Source of the DNA: an uncultured Comamonadaceae bacterium | GTDB taxonomy: Bacteria; Pseudomonadota; Gammaproteobacteria; Burkholderiales; Burkholderiaceae | Direction: 5' to 3' | NCBI GenBank assembly: GCA_946482115.1 | Contig: CAMLQP010000160.1 | Span: 1 to 6,875 of the forward strand | DNA length: 6,875 nucleotides | Shown: positions 1-6,071 of the stretch, piece after piece | Numbering within the stretch: position 1 is the stretch's first letter | Layout of the letters: every line of letters begins with the position of its first letter | The notes under the pieces: generated by a model | Told to the model about the DNA's origin: nothing | Seen by the model: only the letters and a program-made list of their open reading frames with translations | Databases searched by the model: none | Made by a program: the position numbers and the translations under genes

Positions 1-18
1 TTTCATCTTCAGTTGCAT
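1..18 (-). CDS. Possible first six codons of a leftward gene cut by the window edge
   Basis: On the minus strand an ATG at 18-16 opens a frame reading MQLKMK up to the window edge. An AGGG lies a few bases upstream of it, a plausible ribosome binding site. A second in-frame ATG at 6-4 is an alternative start. It lies beyond the putative terminator of the pepA operon, so it would be a separate transcript. Six codons are far too few to identify a product, and the whole thing may be chance. No function is proposed. Confidence 0.25.
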
Positions 19-60
19 ATGGACCCTAAAAAATAAGGAATGAACAACGGGAACTTGAGC

Positions 61-76
61 GGAGACTTATTTCTCC
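61..76. repeat. Short inverted repeat GGAGA-N6-TCTCC
   Basis: A perfect 5-bp dyad (GGAGA at 61-65, TCTCC at 72-76) surrounds a 6-base AT-rich centre. It lies in the AT-rich stretch upstream of the possible leftward start at 18. It could be a small leader hairpin or an operator half-site pair, but a dyad this short can easily arise by chance. Confidence 0.2.
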
Positions 77-95
77 ACAGCCGTAAAGATACTCC

Positions 96-137
96 AAAAA
101 TCGCCCTGTTTCCCGGTGTGTCGCCGCACCAACAGGG
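96..137 (-). terminator. Putative rho-independent terminator of the pepA-holC operon
   Basis: Read on the minus strand, a perfect 7-bp outer stem is formed by bases 137-131 and 110-104 (CCCTGTT against AACAGGG). An inner stem of 6 pairs, one of them G-T, joins 130-125 to 120-115 with a 4-base loop. A 4-base bulge at 111-114 separates the two stems. After CGA comes a run of five T (complement of 100-96). It begins about 48 bases past the last stop codon of the leftward operon, where a terminator is expected. On the plus strand no T run follows closely enough, so the polarity fits the leftward operon only. The bulge and short T run make it less than ideal. Confidence 0.6.
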
Positions 138-184
138 TTTGCCCCTAGCGCCATCATTTACCCGAATGGCCCATTAGCGCGACT
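138..184. other. Short 3' untranslated stretch after the leftward operon
   Basis: This stretch lies between the stop codon of the small leftward gene and the terminator hairpin. It contains small inverted repeats (GCCAT at 150-154 with ATGGC at 166-170; AATGG at 165-169 with CCATT at 171-175) and the hexamer TAGCGC twice (146-151 and 175-180). The dyads share bases and would compete with one another. I see no gene or recognisable site in it. Confidence 0.3.
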
Positions 185-586
185 TTAAAGCGGGGGATGA
201 TTCCCCGGATTCAATTCCTCGGCCACCGCCTCCCCGACCGCCTCCCGGATCAAAGGCTCGATTTCAGCCTTCAGCCGGGAGACCAATTCCCGCGACACGC
301 TGTCGGCCGCCTGGGCCACGGCGGCCGAAAGACGCCGGTCGAGCAGCACCTCGACCCGCTGCAGCACCCGCAGCAGGCGCTCCTCGTCGTCGGGCGGCGC
401 GGGCAGGGGCGCAGCCGGCGCGGATGCCGGCCAGGAGTCGGGCATGGCTGCGGACACCGGCGCGGGCACCCAGGCGACGGCGGTCGGCACGGCCTCGACC
501 CCGGGCCCAGGCTGCACGACCTGGGTCAGCGTGGGCACGTAGCGTGGCGGCCCGGTGCGGCCGGCTGGCGGCGGCGCGTCATCCAT
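185..586 (-). CDS. Small uncharacterised protein in the pepA-holC operon (133 aa)
   Basis: The function is unknown. The N-terminal half (about 1-66) is rich in Pro and Ala and looks disordered, but it carries a distinctive short motif, YVPTLTQVV, at residues 16-24. The C-terminal part (about 67-125) is predicted to be one or two amphipathic helices with alternating charged and hydrophobic residues, ending in a Pro-containing tail. No signal peptide or membrane segment is visible. The layout (a P-x-LT-x-VV peptide, a low-complexity linker, a helical tail) recalls small Burkholderiales proteins of the DUF2486 type; that resemblance is from memory and not tested. The start at 586 was chosen because it overlaps the holC stop by 8 bases (ATGGATGA) and has a purine-rich GGGGA upstream; an upstream in-frame ATG at 631 would add 15 residues lying wholly within holC. 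The terminator hairpin follows its stop codon. The position suggests co-expression with holC, but does not show a role in replication. Confidence 0.75.
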   Translation of the reverse strand: MDDAPPPAGRTGPPRYVPTLTQVVQPGPGVEAVPTAVAWVPAPVSAAMPDSWPASAPAAPLPAPPDDEERLLRVLQRVEVLLDRRLSAAVAQAADSVSRELVSRLKAEIEPLIREAVGEAVAEELNPGNHPPL

Positions 587-1022
587 GCCGGTCCCCGCCT
601 GTGGCGGCCAGATCGTGCCGCACCAGGGCATGGCCCTGCTCGGTGTAGTGCCGCCAGCGCAGCCGGGCCTGCTGCCGGTCCTGTGGCTCGGTGCTGACCA
701 CCTCGACGACGCGCCCGAAAGCCTCCATGCCCTCGGGCACCTGGCTGCCCAGGTTCACCAGCACGTCGGCGGGCCAGGACGCCTCGATGCGTTCGCCCAG
801 CAGGATGGGGCTGTGGCGGAGGACGGCCGCCGGCGCTCCGGCGCGCGCGTGGGGCAGGAATTCGTCGGCCGGCGTGGTCCAGAGCGCCTGATCCAGCGCC
901 GCGACGTCGCCCGCGTCCAGCACCACCATGCAACGCCGCCCGCCGCGCCAGGCCTTGCGCAACAGGCGGCAGGCGTAGCCCAGCTTGTCGTCCACGTTGA
1001 AGTGGAATGCCACCTCGGCCAT
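579..1022 (-). CDS. holC: DNA polymerase III subunit chi
   Basis: HolC is the chi subunit of the DNA polymerase III clamp loader. It pairs with psi (HolD) and binds the C-terminus of single-strand binding protein during replication. The visible product is 147 residues, the same length as E. coli HolC. The hallmark stretch LDQALWTTPADEFLPH at residues 43-58 aligns with LDEALWARPAESFVPH of E. coli, and a C-terminal segment (about 102-131) with FGRVVEVV and a basic RxRWRHY helix matches the family end. The start at 1022 was chosen over an upstream ATG at 1127 because it begins just 4 bases after the pepA stop, has AAAGG upstream, and gives the family's usual N-terminus (MAEVAFHF). The last dozen residues are Gly/Arg-rich and poorly conserved. 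pepA-holC adjacency is well known in proteobacteria, which supports the call. Confidence 0.93.
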   Translation of the reverse strand: MAEVAFHFNVDDKLGYACRLLRKAWRGGRRCMVVLDAGDVAALDQALWTTPADEFLPHARAGAPAAVLRHSPILLGERIEASWPADVLVNLGSQVPEGMEAFGRVVEVVSTEPQDRQQARLRWRHYTEQGHALVRHDLAATGGDRHG

Positions 1023-1026
1023 GCGG

Positions 1027-2502
1027 TCAGCCTTTGCGGGCCGGGCGCGCCGGGGATTCGGCCGCCAGTGCCCACAGGTACTGCAGCAGCAGACCCACGG
1101 GCCGGCCGGTCGCGCCCTTGGCGGCACCGCTCTTCCAGGCCGTGCCGGCGATGTCCAGGTGCGCCCAGGCGCCCTCGCCCACGAAGCGCTGCAGGAACTT
1201 GGCGGCCGTGACCGAGCCGCCGGCCCGTCCGGCGACGTTGGCCACGTCGGCGAAGGAGGTCCGCAGGCCCTCGGCGTACTCGTCGTCCAGCGGCATGCGC
1301 CAGCAGGGGTCCAGCGCCGCCTCGCCCGCGTTCTGCAAGGCCTGCGCCAGGGCGTCGTCGTTGCTGAACAGGCCGCTGCGCACGCCCCCGAGCGCGATCA
1401 CGCAGGCGCCCGTCAGGGTGGCGATGTCGATGACCGCGCGCGGCTTGAAACGCTGGGCATAGGTGAGCGCGTCGCAGAGGATCAGCCGGCCTTCGGCATC
1501 GGTGTTCAGGATCTCGATGGTCTGGCCGCTCATGCTGGTCACCACGTCGCCCGGCTTGACCGCACGGCCGTCGGGCATGTTCTCGCAGGTGGGGATCAGG
1601 CCAACCACGTTGACGGCGGGCCGCTGCTGCTCCAGGGCCGCGAAGACGCCCAGCACGCTGGCGGCACCGCCCATGTCGAACTTCATTTCGTCCATCTCGG
1701 GCGCGGGCTTGATGGAGATGCCGCCGGTGTCGAAGGTGATGCCCTTGCCCACCAGCACGACCGGGGCCTGCGACTTGGGCCCGCCGGCGTAGCGCATGAC
1801 GATGAAGCGCAGCGGCTGCTCGGAACCCTGGGCCACGGCCATGAAGGCACCCATGCCCAGCGCCTTCACCTCCTTGGGGCCGAGCACCTCGACCTTGACC
1901 TTGCCAGACTTGCCCAGCTGCTGGGCGGCCTGGCCCAGCTGGGTCGGCGTGGCGTGGTTGCCGGGGCGGTTGGCCCACTCGCGCGCGAATTCGGTGCCGC
2001 GCACCAGGGCCTCGCCCTGCGCGAAGGCCTCTTTCAGCGCGGCGGCCTTGCCCACGCCGAGCACCACCCGCTGCAACGTGCGCGGCTTGGGCTTGGACAG
2101 CGTGGTGGTGTAGGTGTAGCTGGCCTCGGAGACCGCGAGCATGGCGGCCCGCAGGACGCTGCCGTCCTTGGGGCTGCCCAGCCAGAGCACGATCTTCTTC
2201 ACACCGCCCTGGCGGAGCGCGCCCAGCGCGGCTGCCACCGCCTTGCGCACCTGGGCCGGCGAGCCGTCGCCGGCCCTTGCCAGCACCAGCTGTGGAGCCT
2301 TCACGCCCGTCACCAGGCGGCTGGCCCAGAGCTTGCCGGCGCCGGCCTCCCAGTCGCCGGCCACCAGGGCGGCCTTGAGGGCTGCACTGGCGCCGTCAGC
2401 TGCGGTCGGGGTGGCGGCCGCATCGGGCCAGACGACCACCAGCGCATCAGCGGTCTGGGCGGCGGCCTGGGTCAGGGTGAGGGCTTGGAGTTCAAAGTTC
2501 AT
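1027..2502 (-). CDS. pepA: Leucyl aminopeptidase (cytosol aminopeptidase, M17 family)
   Basis: This is a cytoplasmic hexameric two-metal aminopeptidase that removes N-terminal residues, preferring leucine, and takes part in peptide turnover. The product is 491 residues, against 503 in E. coli PepA. The N-terminal M17 domain covers about residues 1-150 and the catalytic domain about 165-480. The family signature NTDAEGRL is at 333-340. Metal ligands are visible at K253, D258, D276, D335 and E337, with catalytic K265 and R339; all seven are offset by exactly 17 from the E. coli numbering, so the active site is intact. The start at 2502 matches the family N-terminus, although no strong Shine-Dalgarno is seen. 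It heads the leftward operon with holC 4 bases downstream and diverges from lptF across 26 bases. In E. coli, PepA also binds DNA (carAB control, Xer recombination); whether this one does cannot be read from the sequence. Confidence 0.98.
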   Translation of the reverse strand: MNFELQALTLTQAAAQTADALVVVWPDAAATPTAADGASAALKAALVAGDWEAGAGKLWASRLVTGVKAPQLVLARAGDGSPAQVRKAVAAALGALRQGGVKKIVLWLGSPKDGSVLRAAMLAVSEASYTYTTTLSKPKPRTLQRVVLGVGKAAALKEAFAQGEALVRGTEFAREWANRPGNHATPTQLGQAAQQLGKSGKVKVEVLGPKEVKALGMGAFMAVAQGSEQPLRFIVMRYAGGPKSQAPVVLVGKGITFDTGGISIKPAPEMDEMKFDMGGAASVLGVFAALEQQRPAVNVVGLIPTCENMPDGRAVKPGDVVTSMSGQTIEILNTDAEGRLILCDALTYAQRFKPRAVIDIATLTGACVIALGGVRSGLFSNDDALAQALQNAGEAALDPCWRMPLDDEYAEGLRTSFADVANVAGRAGGSVTAAKFLQRFVGEGAWAHLDIAGTAWKSGAAKGATGRPVGLLLQYLWALAAESPARPARKG

Positions 2503-2534
2503 AATCGCGGGCTGAAACGGTTTTCACGATGTTA
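2485..2534. promoter_or_regulatory. Divergent pepA/lptF promoter region, start codons 26 bases apart
   Basis: The pepA start (2502, leftward) and the lptF start (2529, rightward) leave only positions 2503-2528 between them. This is a local AT-rich pocket in very GC-rich surroundings. Rightward, CATAAT at 2500-2505 resembles a -10 box and overlaps the pepA ATG. Leftward, TAACAT (complement of 2529-2534) is a weaker -10 candidate and overlaps the lptF ATG. Neither has a convincing -35 box at 16-18 bases. If these boxes are right, both messages have leaders of only about 15-20 bases, consistent with the poor Shine-Dalgarno sequences in front of both genes. The region's role is certain from geometry; the exact boxes are guesses. 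Confidence 0.4.
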
Positions 2535-3638
2535 TTTCATTCTTCCCTGCGCAAGGAACTGGCCCGCAGCTTCGGAGCGACGCTGGTGGTGCTGTTCACC
2601 ATCGTCATCACCATGCTGCTGATCCGCACGCTGGGCCTGGCCTCGCGCGGCAGCGTGGACCCGCAGGAGGTGGTGCTGGTGCTGGGCTACACCGTGCTGG
2701 GCCGCCTGCCGGTGCTGCTGACGCTGGCCCTGTTTGTCGCCATCGTCTCCACGCTCTCGCGCGTGCACGGCGACAGCGAGATGGTGATCTGGCACAACAG
2801 CGGCGTCGGGCTGGTCGGCTTCCTGCGGCCCATCCTGCGCTTCGCCTGGCCCGTCCTGCTGGCCATCACGCTGCTGGTGCTGTTCGTCTGGCCCTGGGCC
2901 AACACCCAGACCGAGGACCTGCGAGGGCGCTTCGAGAACCGGGGTGATCTTGAACGCGTGGCGCCGGGCCAGTTCCAGGAATCGGCCAGCGGCCGGCGGG
3001 TGTTCTTCATCGACAAGGACAGCCCGGACGGCAAGCAGGGGCGCAACGTGTTCATCTCCACCGTGCAGAACGACGGCACGGAGAACGTGACGTCCGCGCG
3101 ATCGGGCCGCATCGAATGGATGGGCGACCGCCAGTTCCTGCTGCTGGACAACGGGCAGCGCCTGGACCGCTCGGCCGACGGCAAGGAGTTCAAGGTCAGC
3201 GAGTTCGAGCACTACGGCACCCAGGTGGGGGACAAGGCGGCGCTGCTCAACCCCGGCCGCGGCCCCAAGTCCACCGACACCTTCTCCTTGCTGCAGAACC
3301 TGGGCGACCGCTTCGCGCAGGGCGAGCTGGGCTGGCGCCTCGGCATGGTGCTGACCGCGTTCAACTTCGTCCTGATCGCGCTGGCCGTGTCATCGGCCAA
3401 CCCACGTGCGGGCCGGGGGGGCAATCTGGCCTTCACGCTGTTCGCCTTCATCTTCTATTACAACCTGCTGAACCTGGGGCTGGGCTGGGTGTCCACCGGC
3501 GCGGTCAGCCTGTCGGCGCTGCTCCTGGGGCTGCACGGCACGGCCTTCGTGCTGGCTGGCGGCTGGCTGGTCAAGCGCCAGTTCAACTGGCAGCTGCGCG
3601 ACCTGCTGCGGCGAGCCCCCGCGGAGGCCGCCGCATGA
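2529..3638 (+). CDS. lptF: LPS export ABC transporter permease LptF
   Basis: LptF is one of the two inner-membrane permeases of the LptB2FGC complex, which extracts lipopolysaccharide from the inner membrane and pushes it onto the periplasmic bridge towards LptD. The product is 369 residues, typical of the YjgP/YjgQ family. Hydrophobic segments lie at about 14-35, 48-77 and 98-124, then a periplasmic beta-rich (jellyroll-type) domain at about 130-265, then three more segments at about 270-290, 298-320 and 326-347. The cytoplasmic coupling helix that meets the LptB ATPase falls in GDSEMVIWHNSGVG (81-94), with E84 at the position reported as important in E. coli LptF. The start MLFHSSLRKEL fits the family N-terminus, although the upstream ribosome site is weak. 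It is first in the rightward operon, diverges from pepA, and overlaps lptG by 4 bases. Confidence 0.97.
   Translation: MLFHSSLRKELARSFGATLVVLFTIVITMLLIRTLGLASRGSVDPQEVVLVLGYTVLGRLPVLLTLALFVAIVSTLSRVHGDSEMVIWHNSGVGLVGFLRPILRFAWPVLLAITLLVLFVWPWANTQTEDLRGRFENRGDLERVAPGQFQESASGRRVFFIDKDSPDGKQGRNVFISTVQNDGTENVTSARSGRIEWMGDRQFLLLDNGQRLDRSADGKEFKVSEFEHYGTQVGDKAALLNPGRGPKSTDTFSLLQNLGDRFAQGELGWRLGMVLTAFNFVLIALAVSSANPRAGRGGNLAFTLFAFIFYYNLLNLGLGWVSTGAVSLSALLLGLHGTAFVLAGGWLVKRQFNWQLRDLLRRAPAEAAA
3623..3627 (+). promoter_or_regulatory. Ribosome binding site of lptG (GGAGG)
   Basis: A GGAGG lies 7 bases before the ATG at 3635, inside the last codons of lptF. It fixes the lptG start at 3635, although the open frame extends far upstream to 3116 within lptF. 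It is the best Shine-Dalgarno sequence in the rightward operon; the downstream junctions have weak or none. Confidence 0.65.
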
Positions 3639-4753
3639 GGACGCTGCGCCGGCTCATCTACGGCGAGGTGCTGCGCGCGGTGGTGTTCGTGCTGCTGGCC
3701 TTCCTGTCGCTGTTCTTCTTCTTCGACCTGGTCGACGAACTGCCCGACATCGGCAAGGCCTCGGTGGCGGGCAGCGCCGCCGTGTACCAGCTGCGGCACG
3801 CGCTGCTGTTCGTGGCCCTGCAGGTGCCCAACCGCCTCTACGAGCTCATGCCCATCGCGGTGCTGATCGGCTCGGTGTTCGTCATGGCCCGGTTCGCCCA
3901 GAGCTCGGAATACACCATCCTGCGCACCAGCGGACTGGGCCCCTGGCGCGCCCTGCGCACGCTGCTGGCGCTGGGCCTGGCCTTCGTGGTGCTGACCTTC
4001 GCGCTGGGCGACTACATCGCCCCGCTGGCCGACCGCAACGCCCAGCTGCTCAAGGCGCGCTTCCAGGGCCGCATCAGCGTGGGCCAGACCGGCGCCTGGC
4101 TCAAGGAAAAGCAGGACTACAGCACCTACTCGGTCAACGTCGGCCGCATCTCGGCCACTGGCGAGGTGCAGCAGGTCCGCATCTACGAATTCGACAACCT
4201 GGGCCGCCTGGTTTCCACCGTGCAGGCGGCCGGCGGCCGCATCGGCGACGACATGGCCTGGCACCTCGAGGAGGTGCAACGCCGTGAATTCAATACCACC
4301 GACCGCGACGCCGCCCGCATCCGCAGCGAGGCGCTGCCCACGCTACGCTGGCCCAGCAGCATCACCACCGAAATGGTGGCGGTGGCCCTGCTGCGGCCCG
4401 AACGCATGAAGACCGCCGACCTCTACGCCTACATCCAGCACCTGGAAAGCACCGGCCAGGCCGCCCAGCGCCACGAGATCGAGTTCTGGCGCAAGGTGTT
4501 CTACCCGCTGAGCTGCCTGGTGATGGTGGTGCTGGCCCTGCCTTTCGCCTACCTGCATTTCCGCTCGGGCGGCATCGCGGGCTACGTGTTCGGAGGCGTG
4601 ATGACCGGGATCAGCTTCTTCCTGCTCAACAACGTGTTCGGCTACATCGGCAACCTCAACCACTGGCAGCCCTGGCTGGCGGCCGCCTCGCCCTCGTTGC
4701 TGTATTCGGTGCTGGCACTGGGCACCTTTGGCTGGCTGGTGCTGCGCCGATGA
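3635..4753 (+). CDS. lptG: LPS export ABC transporter permease LptG
   Basis: LptG pairs with LptF to form the membrane cavity that LPS enters laterally before transfer to the periplasmic bridge. The product is 372 residues. Hydrophobic segments are at about 12-31, 56-86 and 104-125, then a periplasmic domain at about 135-265, then segments at about 288-308, 314-338 and 346-370. The LptB-facing coupling helix lies near SSEYTILRTSGLG (90-102), with E92 corresponding to the conserved glutamate of E. coli LptG. The segment EFWRKVFYPLSCLVMVV (283-299) before transmembrane segment 4 is a clear LptG/YjgQ feature. The start at 3635 is set by the GGAGG site and the ATGA overlap with lptF; upstream in-frame sequence is an alternative reading of lptF. 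Its stop overlaps the next gene's start by 4 bases, so translation of the chelatase is probably coupled to it. Confidence 0.97.
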   Translation: MRTLRRLIYGEVLRAVVFVLLAFLSLFFFFDLVDELPDIGKASVAGSAAVYQLRHALLFVALQVPNRLYELMPIAVLIGSVFVMARFAQSSEYTILRTSGLGPWRALRTLLALGLAFVVLTFALGDYIAPLADRNAQLLKARFQGRISVGQTGAWLKEKQDYSTYSVNVGRISATGEVQQVRIYEFDNLGRLVSTVQAAGGRIGDDMAWHLEEVQRREFNTTDRDAARIRSEALPTLRWPSSITTEMVAVALLRPERMKTADLYAYIQHLESTGQAAQRHEIEFWRKVFYPLSCLVMVVLALPFAYLHFRSGGIAGYVFGGVMTGISFFLLNNVFGYIGNLNHWQPWLAAASPSLLYSVLALGTFGWLVLRR

Positions 4754-5130
4754 GCCCCGCAGACACCGCCATCGTGCTGCTGGCGCACGGATCCCGCGAT
4801 CCGCAGTGGCGCCAGCCCGTGGAAGCTGTGGCGCGGCGCGTCGCCGCGCGCGCGCCCGGCACCGCCGTGCGCTGTGCCTACCTGGAACTCACCGAGCCCG
4901 ACCTGCCGGCGGCGGTCGCCGAACTCGTTGAGGCCGGCGCGCGCCGGGTGCGCGTGCTGCCGGTGTTCCTGGGCATGGGCAAACACGCGCGCGAAGACCT
5001 GCCACGCCTGGCGCAGGCGCTGAAGCAAAGCCACCCCGGCCTGGAGCTGGAGCTGCTGCCCGCCGCCGGCGAGCAGGACCGGCTGATCGACCTGCTGGCC
5101 GAGCTGGCCGTGGAGAATCCCCGACCATGA
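4750..5130 (+). CDS. cbiX: Short CbiX/SirB-type sirohydrochlorin chelatase
   Basis: Class II chelatases insert Fe2+ (SirB, siroheme) or Co2+ (CbiX, cobalamin) into sirohydrochlorin in the cytoplasm. This product is only 126 residues, the size of the short CbiX form that works as a homodimer, against roughly 260 residues or more for two-domain enzymes. The N-terminal motif LLAHGSRDP holds the first metal-binding histidine, H13. The second conserved block, PVFLGMGKHAREDLP (71-85), holds H79 with D83 and P85. A family-typical YLELTEPDLP is at 44-53. No His-rich tail is present. The start at 4750 overlaps the lptG stop (ATGA) and has little Shine-Dalgarno, so translation is probably coupled. The metal cannot be told from sequence; the CysB-family neighbour makes iron and siroheme for sulfite reductase more likely than cobalt. 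Confidence 0.92.
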   Translation: MSPADTAIVLLAHGSRDPQWRQPVEAVARRVAARAPGTAVRCAYLELTEPDLPAAVAELVEAGARRVRVLPVFLGMGKHAREDLPRLAQALKQSHPGLELELLPAAGEQDRLIDLLAELAVENPRP

Positions 5131-6071
5131 ACCTGCACCAGTTCCGCTTCGTCCAGGAGGCCGTGCGCCGCAACCTCAACCTGACCGAGGCGGCCAAGGC
5201 CCTGCACACCTCGCAGCCCGGCGTGTCCAAGGCCATCATCGAGCTGGAGGACGAGCTGGGCGTGGAAATCTTCGCCCGCCACGGCAAGCGCATCAAGCGC
5301 CTGACCGAACCCGGCCAGCACGTGCTCAAGAGCGTGGAGGTCATCCTGCGCGAGGTGCAGAACCTCAAACGCATCGGCGAGCAGTTCTCGCAGCAGGACA
5401 GCGGCCAGCTCAGCATCGCCACCACCCACACCCAGGCGCGTTACGTGCTGCCGCAGCCGGTGGCCAAGCTGCGCCAGGCCTACCCCAAGGTGGGCGTCAG
5501 CCTGCACCAGGGCTCGCCCGACCAGGTGGCCCAGATGCTGCTGACCGACGTGGCCGAGATCGGCATCGCCACCGAATCGCTGACGCAGTACGACGACCTC
5601 GTCACCCTGCCCTGCTACGAGTGGCAGCACGTGCTGGTCTTTCCTTTCGGCCACCCGCTGCTGGGCAAGGAACGCGTCGGCCTGGAAGACCTGGCCCAGG
5701 TGCCGCTGATCACCTACCACCCCTCGTTCACCGGCCGCACCCGCATCGACCGCGCCTTCGCGGCGCGCCATCTGCAGCCCAACGTGGTGCTCGAAGCCAT
5801 CGACTCGGACGTCATCAAGACCTACGTCAAGCTCGGCATGGGCGTGGGCATCGTGGCGGAGATGGCCATGGCCGGCGCCGAGGCCACGCCCGACCTGGTG
5901 GCGCGGCCGGCCGGCGACCTGTTCGGCCACAACCTGGCGCGCGTGGCCTTCAAGCGCGGCATCTACCTGCGCAACTTCGTGCTGCGCTTCGCCGAACTGC
6001 TGAGCGACCGATTGTCCCGAGACCTCATCATGAAGGCCATGCAAGGCCAGCCCGACGACTACGACCTATGA
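5127..6071 (+). CDS. cysB: CysB-family LysR-type transcriptional regulator
   Basis: CysB proteins are tetrameric LysR-type regulators that control sulfate uptake, sulfate reduction and cysteine synthesis in response to N-acetylserine/O-acetylserine and sulfate or sulfide. The product is 314 residues (324 in E. coli CysB). The winged helix-turn-helix covers about 1-60, with TSQPGVSKAIIELEDELG at 28-45; a linker helix runs to about 88; the effector domain follows. Residues reported to contact sulfate in the Klebsiella CysB structure are conserved at the same numbers: T100, T102, Q103, T149 and T202, in ATTHTQARY (98-106), ATE (148-150) and SFTGR (200-204). DSDVIKTYVKLGMGVG (227-242) is also strongly CysB-like. 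The start at 5127 overlaps the chelatase stop (ATGA), with GGAG at 5112-5115. It could be the Cbl or SsuR paralogue (organosulfur regulation) rather than CysB proper. It is embedded in a co-directional operon, unlike most LysR genes, which diverge from a target. Confidence 0.93.
   Translation: MNLHQFRFVQEAVRRNLNLTEAAKALHTSQPGVSKAIIELEDELGVEIFARHGKRIKRLTEPGQHVLKSVEVILREVQNLKRIGEQFSQQDSGQLSIATTHTQARYVLPQPVAKLRQAYPKVGVSLHQGSPDQVAQMLLTDVAEIGIATESLTQYDDLVTLPCYEWQHVLVFPFGHPLLGKERVGLEDLAQVPLITYHPSFTGRTRIDRAFAARHLQPNVVLEAIDSDVIKTYVKLGMGVGIVAEMAMAGAEATPDLVARPAGDLFGHNLARVAFKRGIYLRNFVLRFAELLSDRLSRDLIMKAMQGQPDDYDL

Noticed and set aside
40..177. A 45-codon plus-strand open frame beginning ATGAACAAC in the left non-coding stretch
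   Set aside because: Its AAGGA abuts the ATG with no spacing, it runs straight through the leftward terminator hairpin, and the composition is not coding-like. Probably chance.
197..697. Plus-strand frames across the small leftward gene and holC
   Set aside because: They are His/Arg/Gly-rich antisense products, and holC in the opposite strand is motif-supported.
755..1978. A 407-residue minus-strand frame overlapping pepA and holC
   Set aside because: It is a frame-shifted reading of pepA and holC with Arg/Gly-rich low-complexity product; the true frames carry the conserved motifs.
985..2622. A 545-residue open frame on the plus strand opposite pepA
   Set aside because: It is antisense to a fully motif-complete pepA; long antisense frames are common at this GC content. 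Its His/Gly/Arg-rich product resembles no family.
3116..3634. Extending lptG upstream to an ATG at 3116
   Set aside because: This would add 173 residues of out-of-frame lptF sequence, low-complexity and without membrane segments. The start at 3635 has GGAGG and the family N-terminus.
4878..6044. A 388-residue minus-strand frame opposite the chelatase and cysB
   Set aside because: It is the antisense shadow of two well-supported genes; it has no recognisable domain or ribosome binding site.
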